A DNA stretch of 57,597 nucleotides. Origin: a virus. Below are positions 1 to 7,790 of this stretch, piece by piece (positions within the stretch are counted from its first letter, which is position 1; each line of letters opens with the position of its first letter). A program made the position numbers and the translations under genes. The notes under the pieces are model-generated. The model did not search any database and was not told the origin of the DNA. It saw only the letters and a program-made list of their open reading frames with translations. Where the stretch lies: the IMG/VR virus record IMGVR_UViG_3300050821_004597, positions 1 to 57,597 of that record, one strand, 5' to 3'.

Positions 1-347
1 TGAGCCACCGGCAAGGCCAACACGACGAACTCCCCTGAAGCATGGTTGCGCGTGAGGCCCATGACGGTGATGTTGCTGGCAGTTAGATTGACAGCCACGA
101 CCGGGCCACCATCCGGCTGAATCAGGCTTCCCTGAGAGAATGTGTTGGAAGCGCCGATCATCACGCGATCGCCCTTGCGGAAGATGTTCTGCGACACAGG
201 CACAACGGCCTGCGAGGGGTTGGATGCCGGAGTGAGGCCACCGGTCTGCATATCGGGCGTCGGGACTACGGCAGCCGTAAGGGTCGCGCCAAAAACAGGC
301 TGCGGGGTCGTGCCGAGGGTCTGTATGCCGAATCCGCGAAGGCTCAT
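1..347 (-). CDS. Virion-type hypothetical protein, 3' end off the window
   Basis: The frame is open from an ATG at 347 to the left edge, giving at least 115 residues, so the C terminus is missing. The protein is rich in Gly, Thr, Val and Pro with alternating hydrophobic residues, as in beta-rich structural proteins. Its start overlaps the stop of the upstream gene (TAATG), indicating translational coupling. It lies downstream of the head genes in the leftward late operon, so a neck or tail role is possible, but I recognise no family. Confidence 0.6.
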   Translation of the reverse strand, partial: MSLRGFGIQTLGTTPQPVFGATLTAAVVPTPDMQTGGLTPASNPSQAVVPVSQNIFRKGDRVMIGASNTFSQGSLIQPDGGPVVAVNLTASNITVMGLTRNHASGEFVVLALPVA

Positions 348-616
348 TACTTCTCCTTGCCTGCCATGCGCTCGCTGCGCGGCTTGAGGTCGCCGTCAAA
401 CTGCATCGCGCTGGGCCGGTTGTAGACTCGCTCCATCGTGCGGCGGGTGACGGGCTCTTGTGTGGTGTCCTCGGTGTACCCTTCTGGAGTCCACCGGTAG
501 CGGGAACCCTGGGGCTGCCAGTCGGACGCCTTATGCTCGTACTCTGCCTCGTTGTGGCTGTTGCAACTCGCGGAGACGCCATTTTCATCTTCGACCCGTC
601 GGAACATATCGGCCAT
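347..616 (-). CDS. Hypothetical protein, 89 aa
   Basis: Short hydrophilic protein without membrane segment or recognisable motif. The start has a GAGGTG ribosome site and lies about 10 nt below a predicted promoter whose spacer contains TTGCGCCAAA, so it probably begins a transcription unit that continues off the left edge. It is translationally coupled to the next gene through a TAATG overlap. Confidence 0.6.
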   Translation of the reverse strand: MADMFRRVEDENGVSASCNSHNEAEYEHKASDWQPQGSRYRWTPEGYTEDTTQEPVTRRTMERVYNRPSAMQFDGDLKPRSERMAGKEK

Positions 617-633
617 ATAGCACCTCGCGGAAC

Positions 634-662
634 AGTGTAAGCCAACTTTGGCGCAAAGGCAC
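634..662 (-). promoter_or_regulatory. Predicted late-type promoter
   Basis: On the minus strand a TACACT -10 element lies at 639-634, and 17 nt upstream is a poor -35 (GTGCCT). The spacer begins with TTGCGCCAAA, the same 10-mer found at the same place in the promoter before the capsid gene. That shared element, rather than the -35, is the reason for the call. Confidence 0.45.
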
Positions 663-692
663 TAAAAACTGTCTGCGGTTTTTCATTAACTC

Positions 693-722
693 TTGACATC
701 GTACCGCACGACGCGCTACATT
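693..722 (+). promoter_or_regulatory. Sigma70-like promoter, leaderless
   Basis: A consensus TTGACA (693-698) is followed after 18 nt by TACATT (717-722). Only six bases separate the -10 from the ATG of the ribbon-helix-helix gene, so transcription should begin at or next to the start codon. No Shine-Dalgarno sequence precedes that ATG, which agrees with a leaderless mRNA. Confidence 0.6.
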
Positions 723-728
723 TACGTC

Positions 729-875
729 ATGGAACGAAAGGCTACAAGCTTCCGTCTCAGCACGACAGCGCTCGCACTGATCTGCGCTTTGGCTTCCGCG
801 TTGGGGTTGTCCCAAGTGGCAGTCCTTGAGCAGGCAGTGAGGGAGTTGGCGCGGCGTCACAAAATTCAACCCTAG
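729..875 (+). CDS. Ribbon-helix-helix DNA-binding protein, 48 aa
   Basis: The start FRLSTTALALICALASALGL fits a ribbon-helix-helix fold: a short strand (ATSFRLS), a first helix, the turn LGLSQVAV and a second helix (LEQAVRELARR). Such dimers repress small operons, often their own. The ATG at 729 is chosen because the promoter at 693-722 leaves no room for an upstream start. It is transcribed against the late operon, and its mRNA would run into the pentamer array at 876-1254 and then the 215-residue gene, so it may control that unit. A second leaderless RHH gene is found at 40539. Confidence 0.6.
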   Translation: MERKATSFRLSTTALALICALASALGLSQVAVLEQAVRELARRHKIQP

Positions 876-1254
876 CGGCAGGCCGTGTCGTGGTAGTGCA
901 TGGCATGTTGAGCTATGGCGGGTTGCGGCATGGTTTCAAGAGACGAGTCACGGCGAGCATGGGTCAGGTGCGGCAAGTCGTGGTTTGGTGCGTTAATGTC
1001 CGGCATTGCGAGTTGTGGTCAGGCCGGGCGCGGTACGGTGAGGCGCGGGTATCGCATTCATACTTTTCGAGGCACGGCCTGCTGTGTTGGGGTACGGCCT
1101 GGTCGGTCGAGGCATGGTTAGGCGGGGTGAATTAAGTCTTGGCATTGCGGGATGAGTCGCGGTGTGGCATGGCAATGCTGGGCAAGACAAGAAATGGCTT
1201 GGCGGGCTGGGGTTGGTTCTGGTCTGGTTGGGCAGGATAGGGTAAGGCAAATTC
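876..1254 (+). repeat. Array of degenerate NGGYN pentanucleotides (A)
   Basis: About 75 consecutive five-base units fit NGGYN or close variants (for example tggca, cggta, gggtc, aggtg, tggtt). The register holds from 876 to about 1049, is broken by an irregular stretch near 1050-1068, and resumes shifted by one base to the ribosome site of the next gene. Because five is not a multiple of three, open frames inside it are repeat read-through, not genes. The G-rich strand is the sense strand of the flanking genes. Confidence 0.8.
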
Positions 1255-1263
1255 AAGGAGAGA

Positions 1264-1911
1264 ATGATGGCAAGGAATAACGGAACAGCAACAGCAATCA
1301 GTGAGCCGACGAACGGCGCACGAGAGGCAATCGAAACCGGATTGCCGTTTATCGCACACGTAACCATCGAAGGCACAGCAGACTTGCTGCTGCACGCTTG
1401 GAACTGCGAAGCAGTCCAAGAAAAGGCCGATTCGAAGAAGGGCTCGGCAGCGAAGAAATCAGACAACTTGGAGTCCTACGTGAAGCGCAACGATGACGGC
1501 GTCATCTGCCTGCCATCCGAGTATCTGCGTATGAGCGTCATTGGTGCCGCGAAGTTCCGACAAGACCCGCGTAGCCCGCGCAAGAGCGCGATGGATCTTT
1601 TCAAGGCTGCGGTAGTCTCCCTGCGCCCCTTGTCGCCGATCACTACGGTTGCTGGTGAACTGCCGACGGCTTGGGACTACGAGCATCGATGCCGCGTTCA
1701 AATTCAGAGAAACGGCATCACTCGCTGCCGTCCGGCTTTCCGTGAAGGATGGCGGTGTGAGGTAACGCTCATGGTGAACCTTCCGGAGTACATCAGCCCC
1801 GCCGATTTGCTTGAAGTGGTTGGGTCTGCCGGCCGACTCATTGGCGTTGGTGATTTCCGGCCGACATACGGCAGGTTCAACGTGACGAAGTTTGAGATTC
1901 AGAAAGATTGA
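1264..1911 (+). CDS. Conserved phage protein of unknown function within the pentamer array
   Basis: This 215-residue protein looks like a conserved phage family with no assigned role. The N terminus reads as a beta strand (HVTIEGTADLLLHAWN), the centre carries FRQDPRSPRKSAMDLFK, and the C terminus carries GRLIGVGDFRPTYGRF, a glycine-rich loop. The strand near the start and the glycine-rich loop near the end resemble RAMP (Cas5/6/7-type RNA-binding) proteins, but this is a speculation from pattern only. AAGGAG at 1255-1260 favours the ATG at 1267 over the one at 1264. Pentamer repeats lie on both sides, so protein and repeats probably work together. Confidence 0.7.
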   Translation: MMARNNGTATAISEPTNGAREAIETGLPFIAHVTIEGTADLLLHAWNCEAVQEKADSKKGSAAKKSDNLESYVKRNDDGVICLPSEYLRMSVIGAAKFRQDPRSPRKSAMDLFKAAVVSLRPLSPITTVAGELPTAWDYEHRCRVQIQRNGITRCRPAFREGWRCEVTLMVNLPEYISPADLLEVVGSAGRLIGVGDFRPTYGRFNVTKFEIQKD

Positions 1912-1980
1912 TTTGGGCACGGCTGGTTACGGAAGGGTCAGCCTGGGTGCGGTTGGTTAAGGCAAGGTCCGTTATGGATT
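1912..1980 (+). repeat. NGGYN pentamer array (B), 3' of the 215-aa gene
   Basis: Immediately after the TGA at 1911, about 13 five-base units such as gggca, cggct, ggtta, gggtg, aggca and aggtc continue in one register up to the terminator hairpin. They would form the 3' untranslated part of the mRNA. Sense orientation is the same as in array A. Confidence 0.75.
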
Positions 1981-1989
1981 GCAAGCAAA

Positions 1990-2022
1990 AGAGGCTCGGG
2001 TGACCGAGCCTCTTTCTGTTTC
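1990..2022. terminator. Bidirectional terminator with GNRA tetraloop
   Basis: A perfect ten-pair stem (1990-1999 with 2004-2013) closes a GTGA tetraloop. It is followed by a T-rich run on the plus strand (2014-2022) and by a weaker T-rich run on the minus strand (1989-1981). It sits between converging transcripts, each ending in pentamer repeats. The core GGCTCGG/CCGAGCC recurs in the terminators at 27783 and 30433. Confidence 0.85.
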
Positions 2023-2028
2023 CCATGC

Positions 2029-2104
2029 CATAACTAGCCATGCCCTGCCTGACCGATCCTGACCGGACCCAGCCGAACCTCGACTCGCCTGACCTTGCCA
2101 CACC
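2029..2104 (-). repeat. NGGYN pentamer array (C), minus orientation
   Basis: On the minus strand this reads as about 15 units of the same pattern (tggtg, tggca, aggtc, aggcg, cggct, gggtc). It begins just after the stop of the 137-residue minus gene and ends at the shared terminator. The G-rich strand again coincides with the transcribed sense strand, although the gene runs the other way; orientation follows transcription, not one replication direction. Confidence 0.75.
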
Positions 2105-2112
2105 ATGTACTT

Positions 2113-2526
2113 CTATTCTAGTTCGCCTTCTCGCTCCATGTCACGAGCAATATTCTCAGCAATTTCTGGATAAAGCCAGTGACTTTGATGATAGTTTCCC
2201 TCTGCATCACGAAAAGGCTGATTCATCTGTTCGGCAAGAGACTTGGGCTGAAGTTGAGGTGGTTTATTGTGATCCGCCGAATCCACATTCGCAACAAGCG
2301 ATCGGAATCCGTAGCGCTTTTCGGCATCTTGAAGTTGCTTTAGACTGGTCACTCTTACAGGATTACTGTACTCGTCATGAACGTGATCTAATTCTAGAGA
2401 AGCAAACGGGTTTGCGACGCTTTCGCGCAACCTCGGTGACCGGCAGTTTCGACAGATACGTCGGACGCCCACTGGGGATATCTTGACGGTGTAGCATGGG
2501 CTTTCGTGACCGCAGTCGAGAACCAT
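2113..2526 (-). CDS. Hypothetical protein with N-terminal zinc-binding motif, 137 aa
   Basis: The N terminus holds CGHESPC and CRNC, which could bind one zinc ion; the remainder is polar with no known motif. It is the last gene before the pentamer array C and the terminator, so its mRNA would carry the repeats in the 3' end. It follows the neck-like gene by 9 nt. Function unknown. Confidence 0.6.
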   Translation of the reverse strand: MVLDCGHESPCYTVKISPVGVRRICRNCRSPRLRESVANPFASLELDHVHDEYSNPVRVTSLKQLQDAEKRYGFRSLVANVDSADHNKPPQLQPKSLAEQMNQPFRDAEGNYHQSHWLYPEIAENIARDMEREGELE

Positions 2527-2535
2527 AGATAAATC

Positions 2536-3558
2536 CTACCATCCATCCCCGCCGCCCGCATATACGGCGTGGTTTACATCCCAGACAGCATTCCGTCCGC
2601 CAGCGAGCAGGTCCGGCGCTAGTTGCATCGCGTCTACAGGCAAGAGGACATCTTGTCGATAAAGATCCTCATCAGCCTTCGCCATATACCGCAGTTCCCG
2701 GTTCGCCTCGGCCTTCAATTGTGTCGCCATCTGCGCATCGTAATACTTGTTCCACTTAGGCCCGCGGTAGGTCTTCGCTTGGGCAATCGCCAGCATAGTC
2801 ACAATATCCGAACGGATGGCGGCCGGCAGAGCATTGTTATCCTCAACCAGATTCGGCGGCTGCACGGCGGCGATGAACGGCAAAGCCTGCACGATCGAGG
2901 GAACCGGCCAGAGTTCGACCATATAGTTTCCGTTTGAATCGGGCGGCATCTGGGCTAGGGCGGTCGGGGTAAACACAGTCGCGCGCCACGGATCGATCGA
3001 ATCAAGCGTCTGCTGCGTGTAGTTCAGCCGCAAGCGCCACGCCATGATCATGTTTTTGGCCACGTGGATGTAACGGATTGACGGTCCTAGCGCGTAATAA
3101 TATTGCGCAATGAAGTATCCGGCAGAGTTGTACGTGATCCCAGCCCACGGCATTTCGATGGTCAGGACTTGGTTAGTCGAGTCGCAATCCGTGATCGTGT
3201 ACGGCGGCGTGTTGAATCCAAGCCGGAACTGCTGGCCGACCACCGATGGATTCCAGTTGGTATTCGCGCCGTAAATCTGGTTGCTGGTCTGAGCCACGCT
3301 GACGCTGCCGCCGATGGTAAAGCCGGTCGTCGCGATCTGACCGCGGATCATCAGACCATACCAGGTGCGGCGATCGTAGATCGACCGGACGATGTTATTC
3401 AGCCACAGCTTGATGGTTTCGTAGTCGATGTCGGGGTTTTCTGTGCTCACTTCGCCAATCATCGCGGCCAGCGAGTTCTGATTCCGGATCGGCGTGACGC
3501 CTTGGTTGGGCAGTACGAGGTTCTGCTGATTTGGGTAAGGTACGCTGAATCCGCTCAT
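2536..3558 (-). CDS. Putative head-tail adaptor / neck protein, 340 aa
   Basis: A 340-residue protein with a helical N-terminal section (near YETIKLWLNNIVRSIYDRR), a beta-rich centre and a helical C-terminal section rich in Ala, Lys and Tyr. Length, composition and place downstream of the capsid gene suit a connector or tail-completion protein that joins head and tail; I see no diagnostic motif. The ATG at 3558 is chosen over a TTG at 3561. Confidence 0.5.
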   Translation of the reverse strand: MSGFSVPYPNQQNLVLPNQGVTPIRNQNSLAAMIGEVSTENPDIDYETIKLWLNNIVRSIYDRRTWYGLMIRGQIATTGFTIGGSVSVAQTSNQIYGANTNWNPSVVGQQFRLGFNTPPYTITDCDSTNQVLTIEMPWAGITYNSAGYFIAQYYYALGPSIRYIHVAKNMIMAWRLRLNYTQQTLDSIDPWRATVFTPTALAQMPPDSNGNYMVELWPVPSIVQALPFIAAVQPPNLVEDNNALPAAIRSDIVTMLAIAQAKTYRGPKWNKYYDAQMATQLKAEANRELRYMAKADEDLYRQDVLLPVDAMQLAPDLLAGGRNAVWDVNHAVYAGGGDGW

Positions 3559-3561
3559 CAA

Positions 3562-3661
3562 ACCACCATCCTCGTCAGACTACGATGCCCGCCTGCCAGC
3601 CGCCCCAAGGAGATGAAAGGCGAAAGACAGAGCGGGCATCACAGCACCCTTCGCAGGGAAG
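3562..3661. other. Short non-coding gap
   Basis: One hundred bases between two virion genes. It ends with the ribosome site for the downstream gene (GGATGGTGG). I see no repeat or strong hairpin. Confidence 0.4.
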
Positions 3662-3997
3662 TTAGAACCCGAAAGCAAGCAGCCGCAGGCTCCCGCCGTT
3701 GCCGGAGAAATCCGTGTTCGAAGCCGTCTGCTCGAATGCCGTATTGCTCGCTCCGGGCTGATAGGCATAGAGACTGCTGGCAGATGGGCTGTATTGCCAC
3801 AGATAGCCGAGAGCGTTGCCGCTCAGACCGGTTACGACCGCGCCACGAATGCGGCGAAGGCCGAACCACTGAGGATCGACAAAGTACCCGCCCGTGACGT
3901 AATCGGATGCCCCGAAAGTAGCCAGGCTCTGCTGCTGGATAGTGGACGGTCCGAGGTCTGCCCGGCTGTCTGTATCTTCGGTCCAAGTGATTGCCAT
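3662..3997 (-). CDS. Putative virion protein, 111 aa
   Basis: Gly-, Ser- and Ala-rich protein with many aromatic residues and short beta-like stretches, typical of small decoration or tail-shaft-associated proteins. The start has AAGGAG at ideal distance. It lies between two other structural-type genes in the late operon. No family recognised. Confidence 0.55.
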   Translation of the reverse strand: MAITWTEDTDSRADLGPSTIQQQSLATFGASDYVTGGYFVDPQWFGLRRIRGAVVTGLSGNALGYLWQYSPSASSLYAYQPGASNTAFEQTASNTDFSGNGGSLRLLAFGF

Positions 3998-4033
3998 CGA
4001 TTTCTCCTTCCTCTCGCGTCAGTCCGGACCGAG

Positions 4034-4657
4034 TTAGCTGCCCCAGAAAGTGCTCTGCCCGTTGACCAGAACGTCGCACACGCCGGAAGCGATTGCGGAG
4101 AACTGGACACCGAGTTGCTTGCTGACCGATGCCGACGCGCTGGACGAGGAAGCCCACGAACCGGTAGTCAGGCCGACAATCGGAACGCCAACCCCCGCGC
4201 CGGTCGTAGTCGTCGGGGCCAGTGCGCCGGGCAGGAATCCGCCAATCTGAATCCAGCCATAGGATTGGACAAATTGCAGATACCAGGCCGCCGCCGTGTT
4301 GGATGTTCCGAGCGACGTGGTGTTCGGCATCCAGTAGCCTGCAACGCAAGCGCCATTGACTGTGAAGAATGCGTCGGCAGCGTTCGGCGTGACAGTCGTG
4401 AACGACTCGTCGATGTAGTAGACCGGGGCCGGAGCGATCTGAGCAGTTCCGGTCAATGCGGCCGAGTCGTAGAAGTAAACATACTTGAAGACCGGGGGCG
4501 CGCCGTAACCCTTGGTCGAGTTGCCGGCAGTCGTCGAGAACACGGCGCTGTTGGGATACGAACCCCATGGCGGCGAGTAGACGAAGCCCAAAGGATTCTT
4601 GGCGGTGTTGTCAAGCTGCGTAAGCGGGTTTGCAAAACGAGGATAAGGACCGTACAT
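4034..4657 (-). CDS. Putative virion protein, 207 aa
   Basis: The protein is rich in Tyr, Thr, Ser and Ala and has no charged coiled coil or membrane segment; the C-terminal half contains low-complexity Thr/Gly and Ser/Ala stretches. Its place directly downstream of the major capsid gene suggests a head-decoration or head-completion role. GGAGG precedes the ATG. The 117 bases before it, up to the capsid stop, contain two short hairpins but no gene. Confidence 0.55.
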   Translation of the reverse strand: MYGPYPRFANPLTQLDNTAKNPLGFVYSPPWGSYPNSAVFSTTAGNSTKGYGAPPVFKYVYFYDSAALTGTAQIAPAPVYYIDESFTTVTPNAADAFFTVNGACVAGYWMPNTTSLGTSNTAAAWYLQFVQSYGWIQIGGFLPGALAPTTTTGAGVGVPIVGLTTGSWASSSSASASVSKQLGVQFSAIASGVCDVLVNGQSTFWGS

Positions 4658-4774
4658 TGCTGTTTGCCTCCGTTGAAGCCGCTCTTGCTGACCGGCGTTC
4701 TGGCTCCCTTTAAGGCGGGGAGCGGGCCTGCTGCATTACGGAGGCCGGCTAGATGCCGGTCCCCATTCCGAAAC

Positions 4775-5761
4775 TTAGGTGTTCTGCACGTTCGCCAGAA
4801 TGAAGCTGACGCGGGGCTGGGCGTTGACGATATCCCCGAGGAAGACCGTCTGACCAGAACCGTCGAGCGAATCCGGCAGTTCCTTGAACCCGGTGAAGCC
4901 GAACTGGAACAGCTTGTCTTCGGTCACGTAGGCTTGCAGGAATTCGTCGCGGTTGCCGAAGACATAGCCGGTCGGGATGTACTGATCGACCAGAAGCCGC
5001 TTGTTGCCGTAGAACTTGAGCGAAGTGGCGCCGAAACTGATCACGCCCGGATCGTCATCCATCACGCGCTGCGCCGGGAACATGCGAAGCCACATCGTAT
5101 CCCAGATATTCTGCGTCATGAACGCCAGATTGGGCTGCGTGTTACCGAAGCTGCCCTGACCGAAAGCGAACTGGAGCAACTGTGTCGAGATTGGCGCATT
5201 GACGCTCTGGTAGTAGCCGTCGATTCCGGCGTTGGGGCCGGTGCCGATCGCAGCGCGGGCCAACTGGCCATACTGCGGATAGTTCGTGCCATCGTCGTTC
5301 GCGGCAAGCAGGCCGTCGAGAGCGTTGACGCCGGAGACCGTTCCCTGACCATCGCGGAAGGTGTCCTGCGCCAGATACTGCATCATCGACTGGTAAAGGT
5401 TCGTGACCTTCACCTGCACGTAGCTCATCGCGGCCTGGTTGCCCTGGTTGAGGGCGATGCGCTGGCGGCTCAGAGTGACGTTGGTGTAGTACTCCTTGGG
5501 CACGAAGATCATCGCCGTGTCGGTCTCGAAGGACGAGATGTCGAACACGCCGCCATCGACCGTCGGACCGCCCTTGAGAGGCGCGTACTGGATCGGCACC
5601 TGGATCTGGTAGCCGGAAAAGGTCTTGAAGTTGTCGGGCCGGAAGAGGATCGGGAAGATCGTCGACACCTTGAAATAGACATCCTGCACCCGAGGCACGA
5701 TCCACTGGTAAGTGAATGTCGTGAGATCGTTGTAAATGGTCTGATTGCCGGTTGCTGGCAT
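4775..5761 (-). CDS. Major capsid protein (HK97-fold type), 328 aa
   Basis: This 328-residue protein forms the icosahedral shell. Features typical of capsid proteins include a helical N terminus, a central P-domain-like section (YYTNVTLSRQRIALNQGN) and a C-terminal section with MTQNIWDTMWLRMFP followed by VISFGATSLKFYGNKRL, which resembles the A-domain of HK97-fold proteins. It follows the scaffold gene and has its own promoter at 5808-5836 and an AGGAGG ribosome site, consistent with high expression. No protease gene is seen in the window, and the short N terminus argues against a long delta domain. Confidence 0.8.
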   Translation of the reverse strand: MPATGNQTIYNDLTTFTYQWIVPRVQDVYFKVSTIFPILFRPDNFKTFSGYQIQVPIQYAPLKGGPTVDGGVFDISSFETDTAMIFVPKEYYTNVTLSRQRIALNQGNQAAMSYVQVKVTNLYQSMMQYLAQDTFRDGQGTVSGVNALDGLLAANDDGTNYPQYGQLARAAIGTGPNAGIDGYYQSVNAPISTQLLQFAFGQGSFGNTQPNLAFMTQNIWDTMWLRMFPAQRVMDDDPGVISFGATSLKFYGNKRLLVDQYIPTGYVFGNRDEFLQAYVTEDKLFQFGFTGFKELPDSLDGSGQTVFLGDIVNAQPRVSFILANVQNT

Positions 5762-5807
5762 CGCTCAAATCCTCCTGAATCTTCCGGAACTTCTGCAATC
5801 GAATCTG

Positions 5808-5836
5808 TTGTTACATCACTTTTGGCGCAAGGTCAA
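5808..5836 (-). promoter_or_regulatory. Predicted promoter of the capsid gene
   Basis: Minus-strand TTGACC (5836-5831), a 17-nt spacer beginning TTGCGCCAAA, then TAACAA (5813-5808). Transcription would start about 40 nt before the capsid ATG. The same spacing and related sequence occur before the micro-gene at 7791-7856. Confidence 0.55.
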
Positions 5837-5853
5837 TGAATCCTGCGTTTTTC

Positions 5854-6606
5854 TTACATCGTCCAGTTGCCGCGCATGGCCTGAAATGCCTTCGCTGCGT
5901 CGTTCGCGTCCGCGGTCGGAGCCTTGCCGCCGCTCTGCTTCACGTTGTAGTCGATGAATCCGGCCAGCGGGGAATCGGAGGCGGGAAGCGAGGTGCCCGG
6001 GACATTGTTGGTCGCGGCGGCTGCGAGCCCTTCATCGACGCCCTTCTTGACGCGGGCCTCAATGCGCTTTTCAGACACGAAAGCGGCGTGTGACCTTACC
6101 AGGTCGTTCCCGTAAACAGGGCCTTCCTTGGCATAGAATTCTTCGAACTTGGCCGAGTCGAGCGGTTCGCCGAACTCCGCGCGATGGCTTTCACGAATCG
6201 TCGCGATGGTGTCGGCAATCTTTGCGCCGCGCCCGATGAGATTCGGAGTAACTGCGGCGATGGCTGCGTCCGCGATCTGCTTGGCGCGCGCTTCGACGGC
6301 GGTCCCGAACTCCGGCGACTCGAACATGCTGCGCTGGAAGCCAGCCAAGCGCGCATCGAGCGCGGCGAGGTCGATTCCGAGGGGCTGAGTGGCGGCGGGA
6401 GGGGGTACGACTGCTGGCGGCGGGGTCACGCTGCTCGCAGCACTGGCCAACCTCACCGGATCGCCGTCGACGAAAGCCTTGTAAACGGTGTGCTGGCTGG
6501 TCAGAAGGGTTGCCGCGTTCGGATTGCGGGTCAGAGCATCGCGCATTGCGGGGCGATCGGCCTCCGCGAAACTGTTCAGAAGTTCGTCAAGCTCTTCGAA
6601 TGCCAT
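5854..6606 (-). CDS. Capsid scaffold protein, 250 aa
   Basis: An acidic, Ala/Pro-rich, mostly helical protein directly upstream of the major capsid gene, the usual site of scaffold genes. It starts with a charged helix (EELDELLNSF), has a Pro/Val linker at about residues 60-75, a helical centre and a short C-terminal tail ending RGNWTM. Scaffolds guide assembly of the procapsid and leave before packaging. Identification rests on composition and position. Confidence 0.7.
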   Translation of the reverse strand: MAFEELDELLNSFAEADRPAMRDALTRNPNAATLLTSQHTVYKAFVDGDPVRLASAASSVTPPPAVVPPPAATQPLGIDLAALDARLAGFQRSMFESPEFGTAVEARAKQIADAAIAAVTPNLIGRGAKIADTIATIRESHRAEFGEPLDSAKFEEFYAKEGPVYGNDLVRSHAAFVSEKRIEARVKKGVDEGLAAAATNNVPGTSLPASDSPLAGFIDYNVKQSGGKAPTADANDAAKAFQAMRGNWTM

Positions 6607-6638
6607 GTTCTCTCCTTGGTGCTACTAAACTTTTGCGG

Positions 6639-7076
6639 CTAGGCCGCGATTTTCTCTTCGTATTCCGAGTTGTACCAGCGCACGATACGGTCAAATTCAT
6701 CGCGTTCATATCGCAAATAAATGTCCGTACCGGCACGGCCGTGGTGATGGATATGTATTGCGCGAAGAGTGTGGGCATGGAAGTCATTTGGAGGCGTTAT
6801 CGACGCTCCAGCTTCCCATTCGCGCCCGAAATCCTGCTTTATTTCGCCTTCCTCTTTGCCCCAAAAGTCGTTGCTGCCCCGGTCGCCATACCAATCGACA
6901 ATGCAATCCCACACCCGCCGAGGCATTTGAACGTGGCAGAATGAAAGCGCGTCGCCTGCTCTTAGCACGACGTTGCCTCGCTTCGAGCCCATCACAAAAA
7001 CACGCGCGTTGTACTCGAACCCCATATGCCGGGGATAAGAAGCCGTGTTTTTGGCGTTCACGTCTCGCGGTCGCAT
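6639..7076 (-). CDS. Hypothetical protein, 145 aa
   Basis: Soluble protein with a His-rich central stretch (HAHTLRAIHIHHHG) and many Trp and Tyr residues. No membrane segment or signal. It sits between the scaffold gene and a Pro/Ala-rich gene in the head cluster. The His cluster might bind metal, but no catalytic pattern is clear. Confidence 0.55.
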   Translation of the reverse strand: MRPRDVNAKNTASYPRHMGFEYNARVFVMGSKRGNVVLRAGDALSFCHVQMPRRVWDCIVDWYGDRGSNDFWGKEEGEIKQDFGREWEAGASITPPNDFHAHTLRAIHIHHHGRAGTDIYLRYERDEFDRIVRWYNSEYEEKIAA

Positions 7077-7084
7077 AACTCTCC

Positions 7085-7459
7085 CTACATCCCCGGCGCA
7101 GCGGTTCCCGGCGTGCCTTGCGGCGGCGCGGTTGCTGCCCCGGTCGTTCCCGGCACGGCTGGTTCGGTTCCGGTTGCTTCGGCGGTTTCCGTGCCCTCAA
7201 ACGCGTCATCGCGGGCGCTCTTGATTGCCTCAGCCGCCGCCTTCATGTTTTTGGAAATATCCTTGCCGTTCGGCGTCATCTTCTCCATCTTTCCGAGGAT
7301 AGAGAGGAGCTTGACGACGGCTTCCGAGAATTCGGTGTTTTGCTTGGTGTAATCCGGCTTCGCGGGGCCAGCAGGGGCTTTAGCGGCCTGCTCGTAGAAG
7401 TTCGGAGGCGCAGCGCCGGGTTGACCGGACGAACCATCGGGCATTGGGGAAGTCGCCAC
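7085..7459 (-). CDS. Hypothetical Pro/Ala-rich protein, 124 aa
   Basis: The N terminus and C terminus are low-complexity Pro/Ala/Gly/Thr, and only the middle (about 35-90) looks like a charged helix. Such disordered small proteins are common next to scaffold genes. Six bases separate it from the next gene's stop. Function unknown. Confidence 0.55.
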   Translation of the reverse strand: MATSPMPDGSSGQPGAAPPNFYEQAAKAPAGPAKPDYTKQNTEFSEAVVKLLSILGKMEKMTPNGKDISKNMKAAAEAIKSARDDAFEGTETAEATGTEPAVPGTTGAATAPPQGTPGTAAPGM

Positions 7460-7464
7460 TTAGA

Positions 7465-7692
7465 TTACCCGATGTTCTTGGCGTTTTCCTCTACGGAATC
7501 GCCGAAAGTCGTGGTGCGGACACCCTGGACGGACGGAGCCGACTCGCCAGAACCGGCCAGAATTCCAAAAGCCACGAAATCGCCCTTCTTCTGCGACGGC
7601 TGCGGAATGTGCTTGCCATAGCTGACTTCGAGGTCGCGCTCATCGCGAGGGCCACCCTTCTCTACGCTCATCTTGTCTGTGGGCATGGGCAT
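7465..7692 (-). CDS. Hypothetical protein, 75 aa
   Basis: Small polar protein with a good AAGGAG site. It begins MPMPTDKM and may start at the first or second ATG. No known motif. It lies between the micro-gene and the Pro/Ala-rich gene. Confidence 0.5.
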   Translation of the reverse strand: MPMPTDKMSVEKGGPRDERDLEVSYGKHIPQPSQKKGDFVAFGILAGSGESAPSVQGVRTTTFGDSVEENAKNIG

Positions 7693-7790
7693 TTCGCTGC
7701 TCCTTGGTACCTTGAGATTTTGAGTGTTCCGCGAGCGGACCCGAAAGCCCGCCCGTGGAGTGGAACAGTTGGAGCGCCAAATAGGCGCAA

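Noticed and set aside
890-1135. Open frames of 60-80 residues within the pentamer array
   Set aside because: Any frame through a five-base repeat is open by chance and codes for a 15-nt periodic sequence; there is no ribosome site.
876-1254. CRISPR array
   Set aside because: Period is five bases with no spacers and no cas genes.
3103-3897. Plus-strand frame of 264 residues
   Set aside because: Lies opposite two virion genes and lacks a start signal.
3794-5839. Plus-strand frame of 681 residues across capsid genes
   Set aside because: It is antisense to well-supported capsid and virion genes and arises from GC-rich codon bias; no ribosome site or motif.
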